Virus record (IMG/VR): IMGVR_UViG_3300031576_000279
Coordinates: 1-22,517 of that record
DNA length: 22,517 nt
Strand: one strand, 5' to 3'
Source of the DNA: a virus
Shown: one piece after another, positions 1 to 8,237 of the stretch
Numbering within the stretch: position 1 is the first letter of the stretch
Layout of the letters: each line of letters opens with the position of its first letter
The notes under the pieces: generated by a model
The model's input: only the letters and a program-made list of their open reading frames with translations
The model's database searches: none
Told to the model about the DNA's origin: nothing
Position numbers and translations under genes: made by a program

Positions 1-127
1 AAGAAAAAAGTATTGAGTACCGAGAAGCCTCAAGATGGAAATGATCATGCGATTGAAGCGCTTCGGAAATGGTTGTGGGTGCGGACCAACAGAGGGGTTG
101 GAATAAGTTTTCCAGAGAGAGAGAGAG
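1..127. repeat. Terminal direct repeat, left copy (circular overlap)
   Basis: Identical to 22391-22517. The repeat lies inside the terminase gene, whose frame continues across it. The simplest reading is that the sequence is circular and was cut open with a 127-base overlap. That length equals a k-mer size often used by short-read assemblers, so it need not be a biological terminal repeat. Confidence 0.95.
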
Positions 128-231
128 TGATGGTGAGGTCGAGTGGTTTTCAACGAGACCGAACCCGAACGAACGGTTTGCATGTGGACAAAAATGATTT
201 GCGTTCCGTTCATAAATTGGTTATCTTTTGA
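1..231 (+). CDS. terL: Terminase large subunit, C-terminal end (continues from 22390)
   Basis: This is the 3' end of the gene that starts at 21215. Position 1 is the first base of codon 393, and the frame runs to the TGA at 229-231, giving a 468-residue protein. This part carries the last conserved nuclease element of TerL proteins, DGNDHAIEALR (residues 404-414), where a late Asp helps bind metal in the RNase H-like headful or cos nuclease. The tail after it is basic. An apparent start at 13 (TTG) is internal and not a real start. Confidence 0.93.
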   Translation, partial: KKKVLSTEKPQDGNDHAIEALRKWLWVRTNRGVGISFPERERVMVRSSGFQRDRTRTNGLHVDKNDLRSVHKLVIF

Positions 232-342
232 AAAGTTTTCCTGCCGGAAATAAACTACCGGCCGAATTAGTTACTCGTATGCTCACGTGACCATCTGGAC
301 TTGCTCATTCGTTTGGTAGACGGTGAGCGAGTTTTTTACATC

Positions 343-1605
343 ATGAAATTCCTTCAACGTTGGGAAGATCGGCTGATAGAGCGTGTGCTTCGACGTCGGA
401 GCACGGAACGCAAGGCGATGCCTTTTTCCATGCCCACGTGGAATAGGGGCCAGCCGATATTGCCGTTGGTGGATTATCGTTCGTATGCTGAAGAGGGCTA
501 CGCGAAAAATTCAGTTGTTTACGCTTGCATTCGAAAAATCGCTACGACTGCGCCGGCTGCGGCATTGCGTGTTGAAAGAAATGTTGACTGCCAGCGTGAG
601 CAAGTTGATTCCCGCCTAGTAGATCTGTTTCAGAATCCCAATCCCTATCTTTCCGGTTTTGTTTTTCAAGAAACGATTCACACGTTTTTGAATTTGATTG
701 GAGAATGTTTTCTCATCAAGGTCGGTTTGGGTGGAAGGGTGTGGCGTCCTTTGAACAAATTAGAGCTTTGGATTGTTCGTCCGGACCGGATGAATCCGGT
801 TCCTGTTGAAAAAGAATTGTTGGGATACGTTTATATTGCTGCTGATGGAAAGCGGACGCCGTTCCTGTCTGATGAAGTAATTCACATAAAATATCCGAAT
901 CCGCTTGACGAATGGGAAGGCTTGGGCCGTGGACTTTCGCCGTTGTCGGCCGCTGCGATTGAGGCCGACATCGACAATTTTTCCACAGCGTTTATGAAAG
1001 ATTTTTTCAATAACGCTTGCGTTCCGTTCGGAGTCCTGACTTCCGAGCACATTCTTGACGATCCGGAAGTTTTGCGCATTCGTGCGCGAATGAAAGAACA
1101 ATACTCGAATCAAGACAAGCGGGCGTGGAACGAGCTGATGATTATCGATGCCTCTATGAAATATCAACGCATGGGGCTTGGCATTGATGAAATGGCTTTC
1201 CCCGAAATTCGTGGTCTGACGGAATCACGGATTTGCGCGGTGTTTGATGTGCCGCCATCTCTCGTTGGCGTTCAAGTTGGTTTGAAAACTCAATCGGCGT
1301 TGGGCGAGTCGATCACGAAAGAAGCGCGGCGGCAACTTTGGTTTGATAAGATCATGCCGGATAATCAGAGGATTGCTGAGATTTTTACTCAGGCGTTTCA
1401 AGATCAGCTTGGTGAAGGTGAAATTATCGGTCATGATTATTCACAGGTCGCGATCTTGCAGGAAGATCGAACCGCGCGATTTACACGCGGCAATCAAGGT
1501 TATCTTGGCGGCTGGCTCACGCAGAATGAGGCTCGTCGTGAGGCGGGATTTCGTGAAGTTGATGGCGGTGATACTTTTAAAATTGAAACTTCAAAGGTGC
1601 AATGA
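343..1605 (+). CDS. Portal protein, HK97/phage portal family
   Basis: The portal forms the dodecameric ring at one capsid vertex through which the terminase pumps DNA. The 420-residue product matches the family in length and layout. It has an N-terminal region with the conserved NSVVYACIRKIA stretch, a central segment EVIHIKYPNPLDEWEGLG, and a C-terminal wing and stem with FDVPPSLVGV, all typical of HK97-type portals. It sits directly after terL and before the protease, the standard order. I prefer the ATG at 343. The frame is also open from a TTG at 301, but that extension reads unlike portal N-termini. Its TGA at 1603-1605 ends one base before the ATG of the protease, so translation is probably coupled. 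Confidence 0.93.
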   Translation: MKFLQRWEDRLIERVLRRRSTERKAMPFSMPTWNRGQPILPLVDYRSYAEEGYAKNSVVYACIRKIATTAPAAALRVERNVDCQREQVDSRLVDLFQNPNPYLSGFVFQETIHTFLNLIGECFLIKVGLGGRVWRPLNKLELWIVRPDRMNPVPVEKELLGYVYIAADGKRTPFLSDEVIHIKYPNPLDEWEGLGRGLSPLSAAAIEADIDNFSTAFMKDFFNNACVPFGVLTSEHILDDPEVLRIRARMKEQYSNQDKRAWNELMIIDASMKYQRMGLGIDEMAFPEIRGLTESRICAVFDVPPSLVGVQVGLKTQSALGESITKEARRQLWFDKIMPDNQRIAEIFTQAFQDQLGEGEIIGHDYSQVAILQEDRTARFTRGNQGYLGGWLTQNEARREAGFREVDGGDTFKIETSKVQ

Positions 1606-1606
1606 G

Positions 1607-2374
1607 ATGAGACAACGTGAAGAGAAGATTTGCACGGGTTATACTGTGAAGGCGGACACTGAGACCGGTGTGATTGAAAGTTACGTCAACATCTTTGGAA
1701 TCGAAGATGATTCTTGGATGAATGATGTCGTTCATCCGGGAGCATTTAAGAAAACTATCCGTGAGCGCGGCCCGTTTGGCACAAATAAAATTCGTGTTTT
1801 ATGGATGCACACGGTTCGCGAAGTTATCGGGAAACCGATGTTGCTCGAGGAACATTCGCGCGATTTGTTGCCTGAAATTATTCGTGAACGCTATCCGCTT
1901 GCGTCCGGTGGACTTTTTACCAAGACACAACTTGTTATGGAGGTTCAACGCGGGCGCGAAGCGTTTGCGCTCTACAAGAGTGGAGCGATGGATGAATGGT
2001 CCATCGGTTTCGAACCGATCGAAGAAAAATTTGAGGAAGTTGATAAGCGGACAATTCGGCATTTGAAAGAAATAAAGTTGTGGGAATATTCTCCTGTGAC
2101 GTGGGGTGCAAATGCTGCAACGACGACAGTGAGTGTAAAAAATAACTTGCAAGTTTTGTTAGAAGAAACTAAATTAGCGCATCCTGAGTTCAACGACTCA
2201 GAATTACTTCGCGCAGCTGAAGAGCGCCTTTCTCCCCGAATAACCGCCGAGCCGGTTCCCCAACCACTCACGGATACTCAAGGGCATTGGGTCGCATCCC
2301 GTCGCGTCAAGATCAAAGAAATTGAACTTGCACTTCAAAGGGAACGATATGCCTTCAAATCCAAAAGTAGATAA
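1607..2374 (+). CDS. Prohead (capsid maturation) protease, HK97 U35-like
   Basis: This serine protease trims capsid subunits during head maturation. The product has 255 residues. The likely catalytic His is H68 in VLWMHTVREVIGKP and the catalytic Ser is S132 in EWSIGFEP, both in the contexts expected for the HK97 gp4 family. An early strand, GYTVKADTETGVIESYVNIFG, is also typical. The frame is open upstream of 1607 inside the portal gene, but the ATG at 1607 gives the usual family N-terminus. The end overlaps the start of the capsid gene by 26 bases. The C-terminal 80 residues are charged and could act as a scaffold-like extension, which is inference. Confidence 0.9.
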   Translation: MRQREEKICTGYTVKADTETGVIESYVNIFGIEDDSWMNDVVHPGAFKKTIRERGPFGTNKIRVLWMHTVREVIGKPMLLEEHSRDLLPEIIRERYPLASGGLFTKTQLVMEVQRGREAFALYKSGAMDEWSIGFEPIEEKFEEVDKRTIRHLKEIKLWEYSPVTWGANAATTTVSVKNNLQVLLEETKLAHPEFNDSELLRAAEERLSPRITAEPVPQPLTDTQGHWVASRRVKIKEIELALQRERYAFKSKSR

Positions 2375-3608
2375 GCTTTACGACGATTCAGCGCGTGCTG
2401 TAAAAGATGCGGCCGTATTGCTTGAAAAAGGCGATGGAATGACTCTCGCCGAAAGAGAACAGTGCGATAAGTTTATTGCATTGTCGGATGAATGCAAAGC
2501 GCAAGCGAAGCGTCTCCAAGCCGTGCTCGATGCAGATGTTGACGAGCAGAAACGTCTTGCCGCTATCGCGGCGCAAGACGATCCCACAAAAAAGCTTGCT
2601 ACGGAGTTTAAGTCTGGTGCCGAGTTCGCGATAGCGGTCTATAACTATCGTGAAAAAGGCGTTGGAGATCAGCGACTCAAATATCTTCAACACAAAGACC
2701 TTGCTGGCGAGATTGGTATTTCAGGAGGCTTCCTTATTCCAACAGCACAGCAAACTCAACTACTCACCGTTATGGGTGAAATGAGTTTGGTTAGAAAATT
2801 CGCGACGGTAGTACCCATGGCCAGCCGAGTGGTGCAATATCCTGCGATAGATTATTCACAGGGTGCGGCCGGAGTGGACGCTTTTGCTGGTGGTATTATT
2901 GTTTATCGAGTGGAAGAAAATGCGGCAATTACAGAAAGCCAGCCGAAATTTAAACAAATCAATCTTCATGTGCATGAGTACGCAGCGTATTCGGAAGTTC
3001 CGAATGGATTGTTACGCGATAGTGCCATCTCACTTGAAGGTTATTTTGGTGGCAATCGTGGCTTTGGCGGCGCGATCGCAAGCTACACGGACTATGATGC
3101 GATAAATGGCGACGGCACCGGAAAGCTCATGGGCGTTTTGAACGTTCCTGCAAAACTTACCGTAACACGCAATGCGGCAACGAACTTTAAGTTTGTTGAC
3201 GCTGTCACGATGTTGAGCAAAATGCTACTGTCCGGCAAACCGCGCTGGCTGATTAACCAAAGTGTCATGCCGAAACTGTTGCAGTTTTCTGACGCTGCAA
3301 ATTTCAACATTTTTATCCAGAACGCGGCTCTCGCAGTCTCACCGACGCTGCTTGGGATCCCGATTGACTGGACCGGAAAGAATCCGGCGCTGGGTATCGC
3401 TGGCGACGTGATGTTGGTCGATTGGTCATTGTATCTTCTTGGTGATCGGCAGCAACTCACATTTGATGTTGATCGATCATTCAAATTTCAGAACAACCAA
3501 ACGGCCTTTCGCGCGGTAATCGCGCAAGACGGCCAGCCATGGCTCGGCAGCTCAATCACGCTAATGGATGGTGCGACAACGGTTTCCCCGTATGTTGTGT
3601 TGAGTTAA
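2349..3608 (+). CDS. Major capsid protein, HK97 fold
   Basis: The main shell protein, 419 residues. Residues 1 to about 80 are helical and charged and look like the delta (scaffold) domain that the neighbouring protease removes. After it come the P- and A-domain segments of HK97-type major capsid proteins, for example the GEIGISGGFLIPTAQQ region and the C-terminal FRAVIAQDGQPWLGSSIT. A longer frame opens at a TTG at 2322, but the ATG at 2349 follows an AAAGGGA Shine-Dalgarno site and is preferred. The start lies within the protease gene, so expression is probably coupled. Confidence 0.93.
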   Translation: MPSNPKVDKLYDDSARAVKDAAVLLEKGDGMTLAEREQCDKFIALSDECKAQAKRLQAVLDADVDEQKRLAAIAAQDDPTKKLATEFKSGAEFAIAVYNYREKGVGDQRLKYLQHKDLAGEIGISGGFLIPTAQQTQLLTVMGEMSLVRKFATVVPMASRVVQYPAIDYSQGAAGVDAFAGGIIVYRVEENAAITESQPKFKQINLHVHEYAAYSEVPNGLLRDSAISLEGYFGGNRGFGGAIASYTDYDAINGDGTGKLMGVLNVPAKLTVTRNAATNFKFVDAVTMLSKMLLSGKPRWLINQSVMPKLLQFSDAANFNIFIQNAALAVSPTLLGIPIDWTGKNPALGIAGDVMLVDWSLYLLGDRQQLTFDVDRSFKFQNNQTAFRAVIAQDGQPWLGSSITLMDGATTVSPYVVLS

Positions 3609-3639
3609 TTCACAATCCAAAACCAAATGAGGAAAATTT

Positions 3640-4077
3640 ATGTCAAGCTTAGCAAGTGAACGTTGCGCGGTTTTGTCGGTGGTAAATCCGCAATCAGCTT
3701 CATCCGCACAAAGCAGCGCGTATGTTTCTGTTTCGAAATTTCAAATTATCGGAGCATTGATTCTTGAAGGTGATATTGCAGCAACAGGCACGTTTAATGC
3801 CAAGTTGCAGCAAGCAACCGATGCGAGCGGCACTGGCGTAAAAGATATCACCGGCAAGGCAATTACCGCCTTAACGGCAACCGATGACAATAAACAGCAA
3901 TGGATTAATCTTGATCCGATGGAACTTGATCTTGCGAACGCATTTACTTTTGTTCGCATTACGTTGACGGCGGCGACAGCGGCGACGATTCAATGCGCAA
4001 TTTTGTTTGGTTTTGAGCCTCGATTCGGTCCAGCCAATGACAATGATGCAGCTACGGTTTCAGAAATTATAACCTAA
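3640..4077 (+). CDS. Small structural protein candidate (possible capsid decoration)
   Basis: 145 residues, start at ATG 3640 after a TGAGGAAA Shine-Dalgarno site. The composition is rich in Ala, Thr and short hydrophobic runs, consistent with beta strands (KFQIIGALILEGDIAATGTF, then FTFVRITLTAATAATIQCAI). There is no signal peptide or catalytic motif. Its place immediately after the major capsid gene suggests a decoration or head-associated protein. I do not recognise the family, and the role is inferred from position and composition only. Confidence 0.75.
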   Translation: MSSLASERCAVLSVVNPQSASSAQSSAYVSVSKFQIIGALILEGDIAATGTFNAKLQQATDASGTGVKDITGKAITALTATDDNKQQWINLDPMELDLANAFTFVRITLTAATAATIQCAILFGFEPRFGPANDNDAATVSEIIT

Positions 4078-4086
4078 GAGGATTTT

Positions 4087-4299
4087 ATGGTGAAAAAAGA
4101 AGATCGCGCGCCGTGGATTCCTGATCCCGTAGCAAAAGAAATCATCATGGCGCGAATTCCATTTACGGATGCGCTTACCGGCAAAAGTTTTCGTGCCGGT
4201 GACGCCGTGATTGAATGGGATAAAGAGCGTGTTGCGGAATATTTAAAACGCGGCTTGCTTTTGCGGCGAATTGAAATGATTCCGTCTGAGGTAAAATAA
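4087..4299 (+). CDS. Small hypothetical protein in head operon
   Basis: 70 residues, ATG at 4087 preceded by AGAGGA at a good distance. It is rich in charged residues, with a central DALTGKSFRAGDAVIEWD segment and a basic end. Its stop codon TAA (4297-4299) shares one base with the ATG of the next gene, so it is surely part of the operon. It has no membrane segment and no motif I recognise. It could be a head-completion or connector accessory, but nothing in the sequence proves this. Confidence 0.75.
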   Translation: MVKKEDRAPWIPDPVAKEIIMARIPFTDALTGKSFRAGDAVIEWDKERVAEYLKRGLLLRRIEMIPSEVK

Positions 4300-5006
4300 T
4301 GGCGGTTCGCGTGGCAGTTCAATACCTAATGCATCACGTTATTCGTGAGCTCGGCCTCGGCTGCTACGTTCCCGCCAGCGTAGCGGCGGCGGCTACTTCG
4401 ATTCGGGTTATGGACTCTTCACTATTTGACCCCGCAGGGGGGCAGGTTTTTGTTGAGGACAATGATAACCTCATCACGTACACGGGGATCGATGGCTATC
4501 AGCTTACGGGTATTCCTGCCAGTTCCACCGGTTCTATTTCAGCCACGATCAATCCGTATACTTCTTCATCGCGTGACATGATTTATCGCGCTGAGTTGAT
4601 GTCAGCGTATGAATGGGAACAGTTGTTTGATCGTTATCGCCGTTGGATTGAAGGTGAAAAAATAGTTCGTGACGTAAATCGCAAGAAGCATTTTTCGATT
4701 CGTGGTTGGTATGATACCGGTTTGGAATTACGGAATGATAATGACGATACTTATACGGTAGTTGTTCCTGATACTTTGAGTTATGAAAACGGGATTTTTG
4801 AGTTCAATACTGCTCGGAGTGAGACCGAGCAACTGTATTTTTACGGGTATGGGTATAATCCGTATTTTGCAATTGCTGAATTTATCGAATCGTTTGCTCA
4901 TGACCAGCGCTGGTACACTTATTCGCAGGTAGGGCAGATATCGCATAGTGCAAAATCAGCTCATGATTACGCTGAACAATGGCGTTCTCGCGGGCGAAAC
5001 CTTTAA
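4299..5006 (+). CDS. Hypothetical virion protein, possible head-completion or connector protein
   Basis: 235 residues. The N-terminal third contains a short beta repeat (SIRVMDSSLFDPAGGQVFVE followed by LITYTGIDGYQLTGI), a pattern seen in several virion proteins. The C-terminal two thirds is richer in aromatic and charged residues (YEWEQLFDRYRRWIEG; FIESFAHDQRWYTYSQ). It starts one base inside the upstream gene and is followed by a small membrane protein gene. In the expected place for a head-tail adaptor, it is the best candidate here, but I find no clear family signature. Confidence in the gene is high and in the role low. Confidence 0.8.
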   Translation: MAVRVAVQYLMHHVIRELGLGCYVPASVAAAATSIRVMDSSLFDPAGGQVFVEDNDNLITYTGIDGYQLTGIPASSTGSISATINPYTSSSRDMIYRAELMSAYEWEQLFDRYRRWIEGEKIVRDVNRKKHFSIRGWYDTGLELRNDNDDTYTVVVPDTLSYENGIFEFNTARSETEQLYFYGYGYNPYFAIAEFIESFAHDQRWYTYSQVGQISHSAKSAHDYAEQWRSRGRNL

Positions 5007-5017
5007 GGAGTTCCAAA

Positions 5018-5227
5018 ATGATTCCTCCCTTGGGTAATTTATTGTTGGCGCTGTTGGCTGTGCTCGGCGCTTTTCTTTATCCTAAAATTCCGTCTGCACC
5101 TTTCACGGGCGACGTTTTTGTTGCAACGCTGCAATGGCTGTTAACTTTGATCGCCGGTTGGAATGTTAAAGCGGCGGCGCAAAAGTCTTCGTTACCAACG
5201 GTGTCAAAATTTTTTAAGGTGAAATAA
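5018..5227 (+). CDS. Small membrane protein with two hydrophobic segments (holin-like size)
   Basis: 69 residues. The ATG at 5018 is set by an AAGGAG site at 5005-5010; the frame is open upstream to 4979, but no start there has such a site. Two hydrophobic stretches, about residues 5-24 (LGNLLLALLAVLGAFLYPKI) and 34-50 (FVATLQWLLTLIAGWNV), are separated by a short polar turn, and the C-terminus is basic. This layout fits a class II-like holin but equally a small virion or membrane protein. The position among structural genes is unusual for a holin. The last base of its stop is the first base of the next ATG. Confidence 0.8.
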   Translation: MIPPLGNLLLALLAVLGAFLYPKIPSAPFTGDVFVATLQWLLTLIAGWNVKAAAQKSSLPTVSKFFKVK

Positions 5228-5667
5228 TGGCATCAGCAGTTGTAAAAACCGTTCAGGAAATTCTCCAGAACGTTGAAGACGACGCGAATGATGCGATTCG
5301 CGTCAATGCTGTTGCTGGAGGCCTTGAATCAAATACTATTTTAGTTGGCGGCGTATCAACTACGGTAAAGTTTGCTGTTATCGACAATGCCACAGCAGGC
5401 GATAATACTATCGTGGCTGCAGTTGCATCAAAAAAAATACGTGTTTTAAATGTGATGCTTATTTCAGCAGGAACTGTTGCGGTTCGGTTTGAATCTGGAG
5501 CAAGTGGTACGGCCCTAACGGGCCAGATGCAGCTTACGGCACAAATCGGATTTGCACCGGGTTTCGATCCCACGGGACATTTTGAAACGGCTGTAGGTGC
5601 ACTTCTAAATCTCGAACTCAGTGGCGCAATTTCCGTGGATGGATGGATTAAATACGTCGAGGTTTAA
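5227..5667 (+). CDS. Beta-rich structural protein candidate
   Basis: 146 residues, overlapping the preceding stop by one base. After a charged N-terminus (KTVQEILQNVEDDANDAIRV), the rest reads as a compact beta domain with strands such as KKIRVLNVMLISAGTVAVRF and a closing GWIKYVEV. This pattern is common in small virion proteins that decorate capsids or fibres, often annotated only as hypothetical. No enzyme motif is present. The next gene starts immediately after its TAA, indicating tight co-expression with the LamG-type protein. Confidence 0.78.
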   Translation: MASAVVKTVQEILQNVEDDANDAIRVNAVAGGLESNTILVGGVSTTVKFAVIDNATAGDNTIVAAVASKKIRVLNVMLISAGTVAVRFESGASGTALTGQMQLTAQIGFAPGFDPTGHFETAVGALLNLELSGAISVDGWIKYVEV

Positions 5668-6633
5668 ATGTCCTTGCCAAATTTTGGTCGTATTTTTTTT
5701 AAAACATCGGCAGGGACGGTAATTACTTCTTCTATGGCCAACTGGGGACCGTTAATTTCGAGTTATGCGGGAACTGAGGTTGATGCTGCAGATGTAAAAA
5801 ATACATCGTTTTTCAAGGCTGCTTTTTCTCAAAGATATCTTGGTAGCAAGATTGTAAAGCAATCTCATTATATCTGGGTGGATGCGAATACTTCATATTT
5901 GATCACCGGTTTGAAGGATTGGGGCAGCCATACTGAAATTATTGGATTACGCCAGTCGGTGCTGATGGCGTTTCAGATTTCAACGGCTGGGGGAATCGTT
6001 TCTGAGTGGGGCTTTAGATCGTCTGCGGAAATATTAACTGATGAGAAAGGACTGAATACCTTAACAAATTTTGGTACGGTAACGCAAAATTCAGCTATTC
6101 CTAGCCAGCTTTCGTCTGAGCTTGGATCGGCGGTTTTTAACGGCGCCAATGATTTGGAAAAGTCAGATGCGTCACAGGTGCAGCTTGATATTACAGGTAG
6201 CATTTCAATATGTTGTCGAGTGAAATTTAGTTCAATGACCGGTACTAAGGGCATTATTTGTAAGGGCAATGGCAGTTTGCAGCGCGGTTTTTATTTGTAT
6301 GTTAATTCTTCAGGAGTTTTAAATTTTGAATTATCAAATGACGGAAGTGCAACGACGACGGCAATTGGGTCTACGACAATGGTGGTAAATCAATGGTACT
6401 CTGTAGCTGGAGTTTATGATGGCAGCAAGATTTATGTTTATGTGAACGGGACTGCTGATGGTAACGTGAGTTACGCATCTGGAATATTTAACAACACCAC
6501 GAAGTTTACGCTTGGGGTGCGCGGTGACGATACGCAATTTCTTACTGGAAATTTGGCTCATATTTTGATTTGCAATCAAGGGAAAACCGCCGCGCAAATC
6601 GCCACATGGCATTCAACCGATATTTTAACCTAG
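5668..6633 (+). CDS. LamG/concanavalin-like domain protein, candidate receptor-binding or fibre protein
   Basis: 321 residues. Roughly residues 160-315 have the sequence pattern of a LamG-type jelly roll: an early strand SISICCRVKFSS, a central WYSVAGVYDGSKIYVYVNGT, and a late LTGNLAHILICNQ. These domains bind carbohydrates or other ligands, and in phages they often occur in tail spikes, fibres or capsid-bound adhesins. The N-terminal half contains beta-rich stretches of unknown fold and could anchor it to the particle. It is the last gene of the compact structural block, and the likely host-recognition protein if the element makes its own infectious particle. Receptor binding is inference. 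Confidence 0.75.
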   Translation: MSLPNFGRIFFKTSAGTVITSSMANWGPLISSYAGTEVDAADVKNTSFFKAAFSQRYLGSKIVKQSHYIWVDANTSYLITGLKDWGSHTEIIGLRQSVLMAFQISTAGGIVSEWGFRSSAEILTDEKGLNTLTNFGTVTQNSAIPSQLSSELGSAVFNGANDLEKSDASQVQLDITGSISICCRVKFSSMTGTKGIICKGNGSLQRGFYLYVNSSGVLNFELSNDGSATTTAIGSTTMVVNQWYSVAGVYDGSKIYVYVNGTADGNVSYASGIFNNTTKFTLGVRGDDTQFLTGNLAHILICNQGKTAAQIATWHSTDILT

Positions 6634-6663
6634 TTGAAAATTTTTAGTTTTTCATGAACATTG

Positions 6664-6700
6664 TAGCCGCGAGAAAGTTGCATAGTTTTCTTCGCGGCTA
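6664..6700 (+). terminator. Hairpin after the LamG gene, weak terminator candidate
   Basis: TAGCCGCG (6664-6671) pairs with CGCGGCTA (6693-6700), and the adjacent GAAA and TTTTC segments extend the stem with a bulge. It lies 30 bases after the stop of the structural block. No T-run follows, so it may be an RNA stability or processing hairpin and not an intrinsic terminator. Confidence 0.4.
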
Positions 6701-6744
6701 GTGACTATAGATGCCAAGCCGGATTAATTGCTAAAGGCAACGTA

Positions 6745-6918
6745 ATGTTAGAAATATTTTTCTTGGTGGTTGGAATTTTGCTGGTTATTTCCGTAGGAAT
6801 TGTGTTGGCCATGGCATATTTTTGTCGTGATGAAGATGAAAAAAAAGAGGAGAATAAACAGTTTGGCAAGTCGACTCAGGCACTTGACATGGAGCCTGAT
6901 GATGATTCTCACTTTTGA
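6745..6918 (+). CDS. 57-residue single-pass membrane protein
   Basis: ATG at 6745 follows AAAGG at a normal distance. Residues 2 to about 26 form one strong hydrophobic helix (LEIFFLVVGILLVISVGIVL and onward), followed by a highly charged tail with acidic and lysine residues and ending DDDSHF. It is too short for many gene finders. The reading frame continues after its TGA (6916-6918) directly into the next gene, so the two may be one interrupted gene, a readthrough pair, or a coupled pair. The family is not recognised. Confidence 0.65.
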   Translation: MLEIFFLVVGILLVISVGIVLAMAYFCRDEDEKKEENKQFGKSTQALDMEPDDDSHF

Positions 6919-6921
6919 ATC

Positions 6922-7395
6922 TTGTTTTTTCAAAAAAAAATTGAGTCGTCTAGCGATGATGTCGATTTTTCCAAGAGTGAATTTATCGGCGCGCCCGAAT
7001 TAGATTCGAAGTCGGTTCAGTCGATTATACTCTGGCCGTCTTCGCGTGAGATACGCCTTTTGCTAGATACCGAATGGCTTGATAGCGGGGGCCACACTTT
7101 TTATCCATCTGTGCACGTGGCTTGGTGTGCATGGAATGATGATACTACATTCACTTGGCAATACTTTTCAATAGATGAATTTATTATTCGCGGCGACACG
7201 ATAGTCATTCATACTCAAGAGCTTGCCGTGCTTGATTATCAGATGAATGGCGTCAACTTTTCTTTTCGTGCGCGGCTGTCGTCGGCAGGAGTGCAGACTG
7301 ATTGGGTGAGATTGCCGGAATCGATACGGCTTTATGATGACAAGAGACGTGGTGTACCGCAGATGCCGCGCTCACTCCGATTGATCAGGCCATGA
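6922..7395 (+). CDS. Hypothetical beta-rich protein, uncertain start
   Basis: 157 residues if it starts at the TTG at 6922, four bases after the stop of the upstream gene and in the same frame. No good Shine-Dalgarno site precedes this TTG, and there is no earlier in-frame ATG except through the TGA at 6916. The body alternates hydrophobic and polar residues with many aromatics (HTFYPSVHVAWCAWNDD, FTWQYFSIDEFII), as in a beta-sandwich. Its TGA overlaps the next ATG (ATGA at 7392-7395). Function is unknown. The start, or a fusion with the upstream membrane anchor, needs experimental proof. Confidence 0.65.
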   Translation: MFFQKKIESSSDDVDFSKSEFIGAPELDSKSVQSIILWPSSREIRLLLDTEWLDSGGHTFYPSVHVAWCAWNDDTTFTWQYFSIDEFIIRGDTIVIHTQELAVLDYQMNGVNFSFRARLSSAGVQTDWVRLPESIRLYDDKRRGVPQMPRSLRLIRP

Positions 7396-7715
7396 TTAAT
7401 TTGATTATTGTTGTTTTAATTCTCTTGGGTGGCGCTTTTCGAGATGGAATATCTGAACGTGCTGAAAAGGTTGGTTGGCTGTCATGGCACGTCGCTGGAT
7501 GGATTGCACGTGACCTCGTCGCATTGCTGATTGCAATTCAATTTGCGTTGCAGCATCGCTTTTATGAAGTGTTGATTGTTGCTTTTATTGCAACTGGGCA
7601 TGAACAATTTTATCTGCTTGGCGTTGAAGTTCGCTCTAAGCTTACCGGTCCCATCGATCCGCCGCGCTGGTTTTTAAAGTTACGTAAATTATGGACTTGG
7701 CTTCCATGGGCATAA
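7392..7715 (+). CDS. Integral membrane protein, holin candidate
   Basis: 107 residues, starting in an ATGA overlap with the previous gene. Hydrophobic segments lie at about residues 2-14 (INLIIVVLILLGG), 35-52 (AGWIARDLVALLIAIQFA) and 59-74 (EVLIVAFIATGHEQFY). The C-terminus is basic and rich in tryptophan (PPRWFLKLRKLWTWLPWA). Size and topology would suit a holin or another inner-membrane protein. No endolysin is recognisable nearby, so a lysis role is only possible. Confidence 0.7.
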   Translation: MINLIIVVLILLGGAFRDGISERAEKVGWLSWHVAGWIARDLVALLIAIQFALQHRFYEVLIVAFIATGHEQFYLLGVEVRSKLTGPIDPPRWFLKLRKLWTWLPWA

Positions 7716-7951
7716 GAACACAAAAATCCAATAGACTGCTGCGTGAAATCGTTGATCGGTTTCTGCAGTCACCATTACGGACGTGCAAAAATCGTCTGCA
7801 TCCATGTTATTTTTGCGATGTGAGAATTTTGAAAGGGGAAACCTATTACCGTTGGAGCGATTGGTTTGCCCATGATGTTTGCGTGAGGCGAGCAGATGGA
7901 AATCGAGTTGTGGAAAATGTTCGTTTTGAATCCGAGCCGGAGGCGCCTTGA
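7691..7951 (+). CDS. Small zinc-finger-like protein
   Basis: 86 residues, ATG at 7691 inside the end of the upstream gene. A second ATG at 7706 is possible. The centre carries a likely zinc site: C39-x2-C42 in HPCYFCDVRILKGE and H61-x2-C64 in FAHDVCV, with a Gly-Glu-x-Tyr turn between them. This CxxC...HxxC layout recurs in small phage proteins of unknown function. The C-terminus is acidic. It probably binds a nucleic acid or protein partner, which is inference from the motif alone. Confidence 0.68.
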   Translation: MDLASMGIRTQKSNRLLREIVDRFLQSPLRTCKNRLHPCYFCDVRILKGETYYRWSDWFAHDVCVRRADGNRVVENVRFESEPEAP

Positions 7952-8093
7952 AGATCTTGTAAAAAAATATGGGCGGGAACGGTTGTTGAAAGAATTTGAA
8001 ATCAATCTGTCACACCATGAACTGGGAAGCTACCTACTGAAGTATCTGCGTAACGAAATTACTTTGGTTTTTTCTGATTATGATAGCGTTTAA
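7896..8093 (+). CDS. Small basic helical hypothetical protein
   Basis: 65 residues from ATG 7896, which follows a GAGGCGAG site. Another ATG at 7917 is possible. It overlaps the preceding gene by 56 bases. The sequence is helical and charged (RRRLEDLVKKYGRERLLKEF and KYLRNEIT). No known motif is present. The C-terminal half lies outside the upstream gene and keeps protein-like composition, which supports it as real. Confidence 0.55.
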   Translation: MEIELWKMFVLNPSRRRLEDLVKKYGRERLLKEFEINLSHHELGSYLLKYLRNEITLVFSDYDSV

Positions 8094-8157
8094 CAGCACG
8101 CTTTAGCGCGCTTGTAGCGGCTTTAGCGAGTTCGGCTGTTGATTTTTAAAATACTTC

Positions 8158-8187
8158 TTGATTTTATCATAAGGCTTTTCGTATATT
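8158..8187 (+). promoter_or_regulatory. Sigma-70-like promoter candidate for the 8456-9201 unit
   Basis: TTGATT (8158-8163), 18-base spacer, TATATT (8182-8187). Transcription would start near 8194 and produce a leader of about 260 bases that includes the structured RNA at 8238-8295. Confidence 0.45.
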
Positions 8188-8219
8188 TGCTCCGGACATC
8201 AAAGCGCTGGAGCATTTTT
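8188..8219 (+). terminator. Intrinsic terminator candidate
   Basis: TGCTCC (8188-8193) pairs with GGAGCA (8209-8214), followed by five T (8215-8219) and further T-rich sequence. The stem is only six base pairs with a 15-base loop, so strength is uncertain. It would end the unit that finishes at 8093 and abuts the next promoter. Confidence 0.5.
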
Positions 8220-8237
8220 ATTTGTACGCCTTCCGGT

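Noticed and set aside
301-342. Upstream TTG start for the portal gene
   Set aside because: The added residues do not look like a portal N-terminus, and the ATG at 343 gives a typical one.
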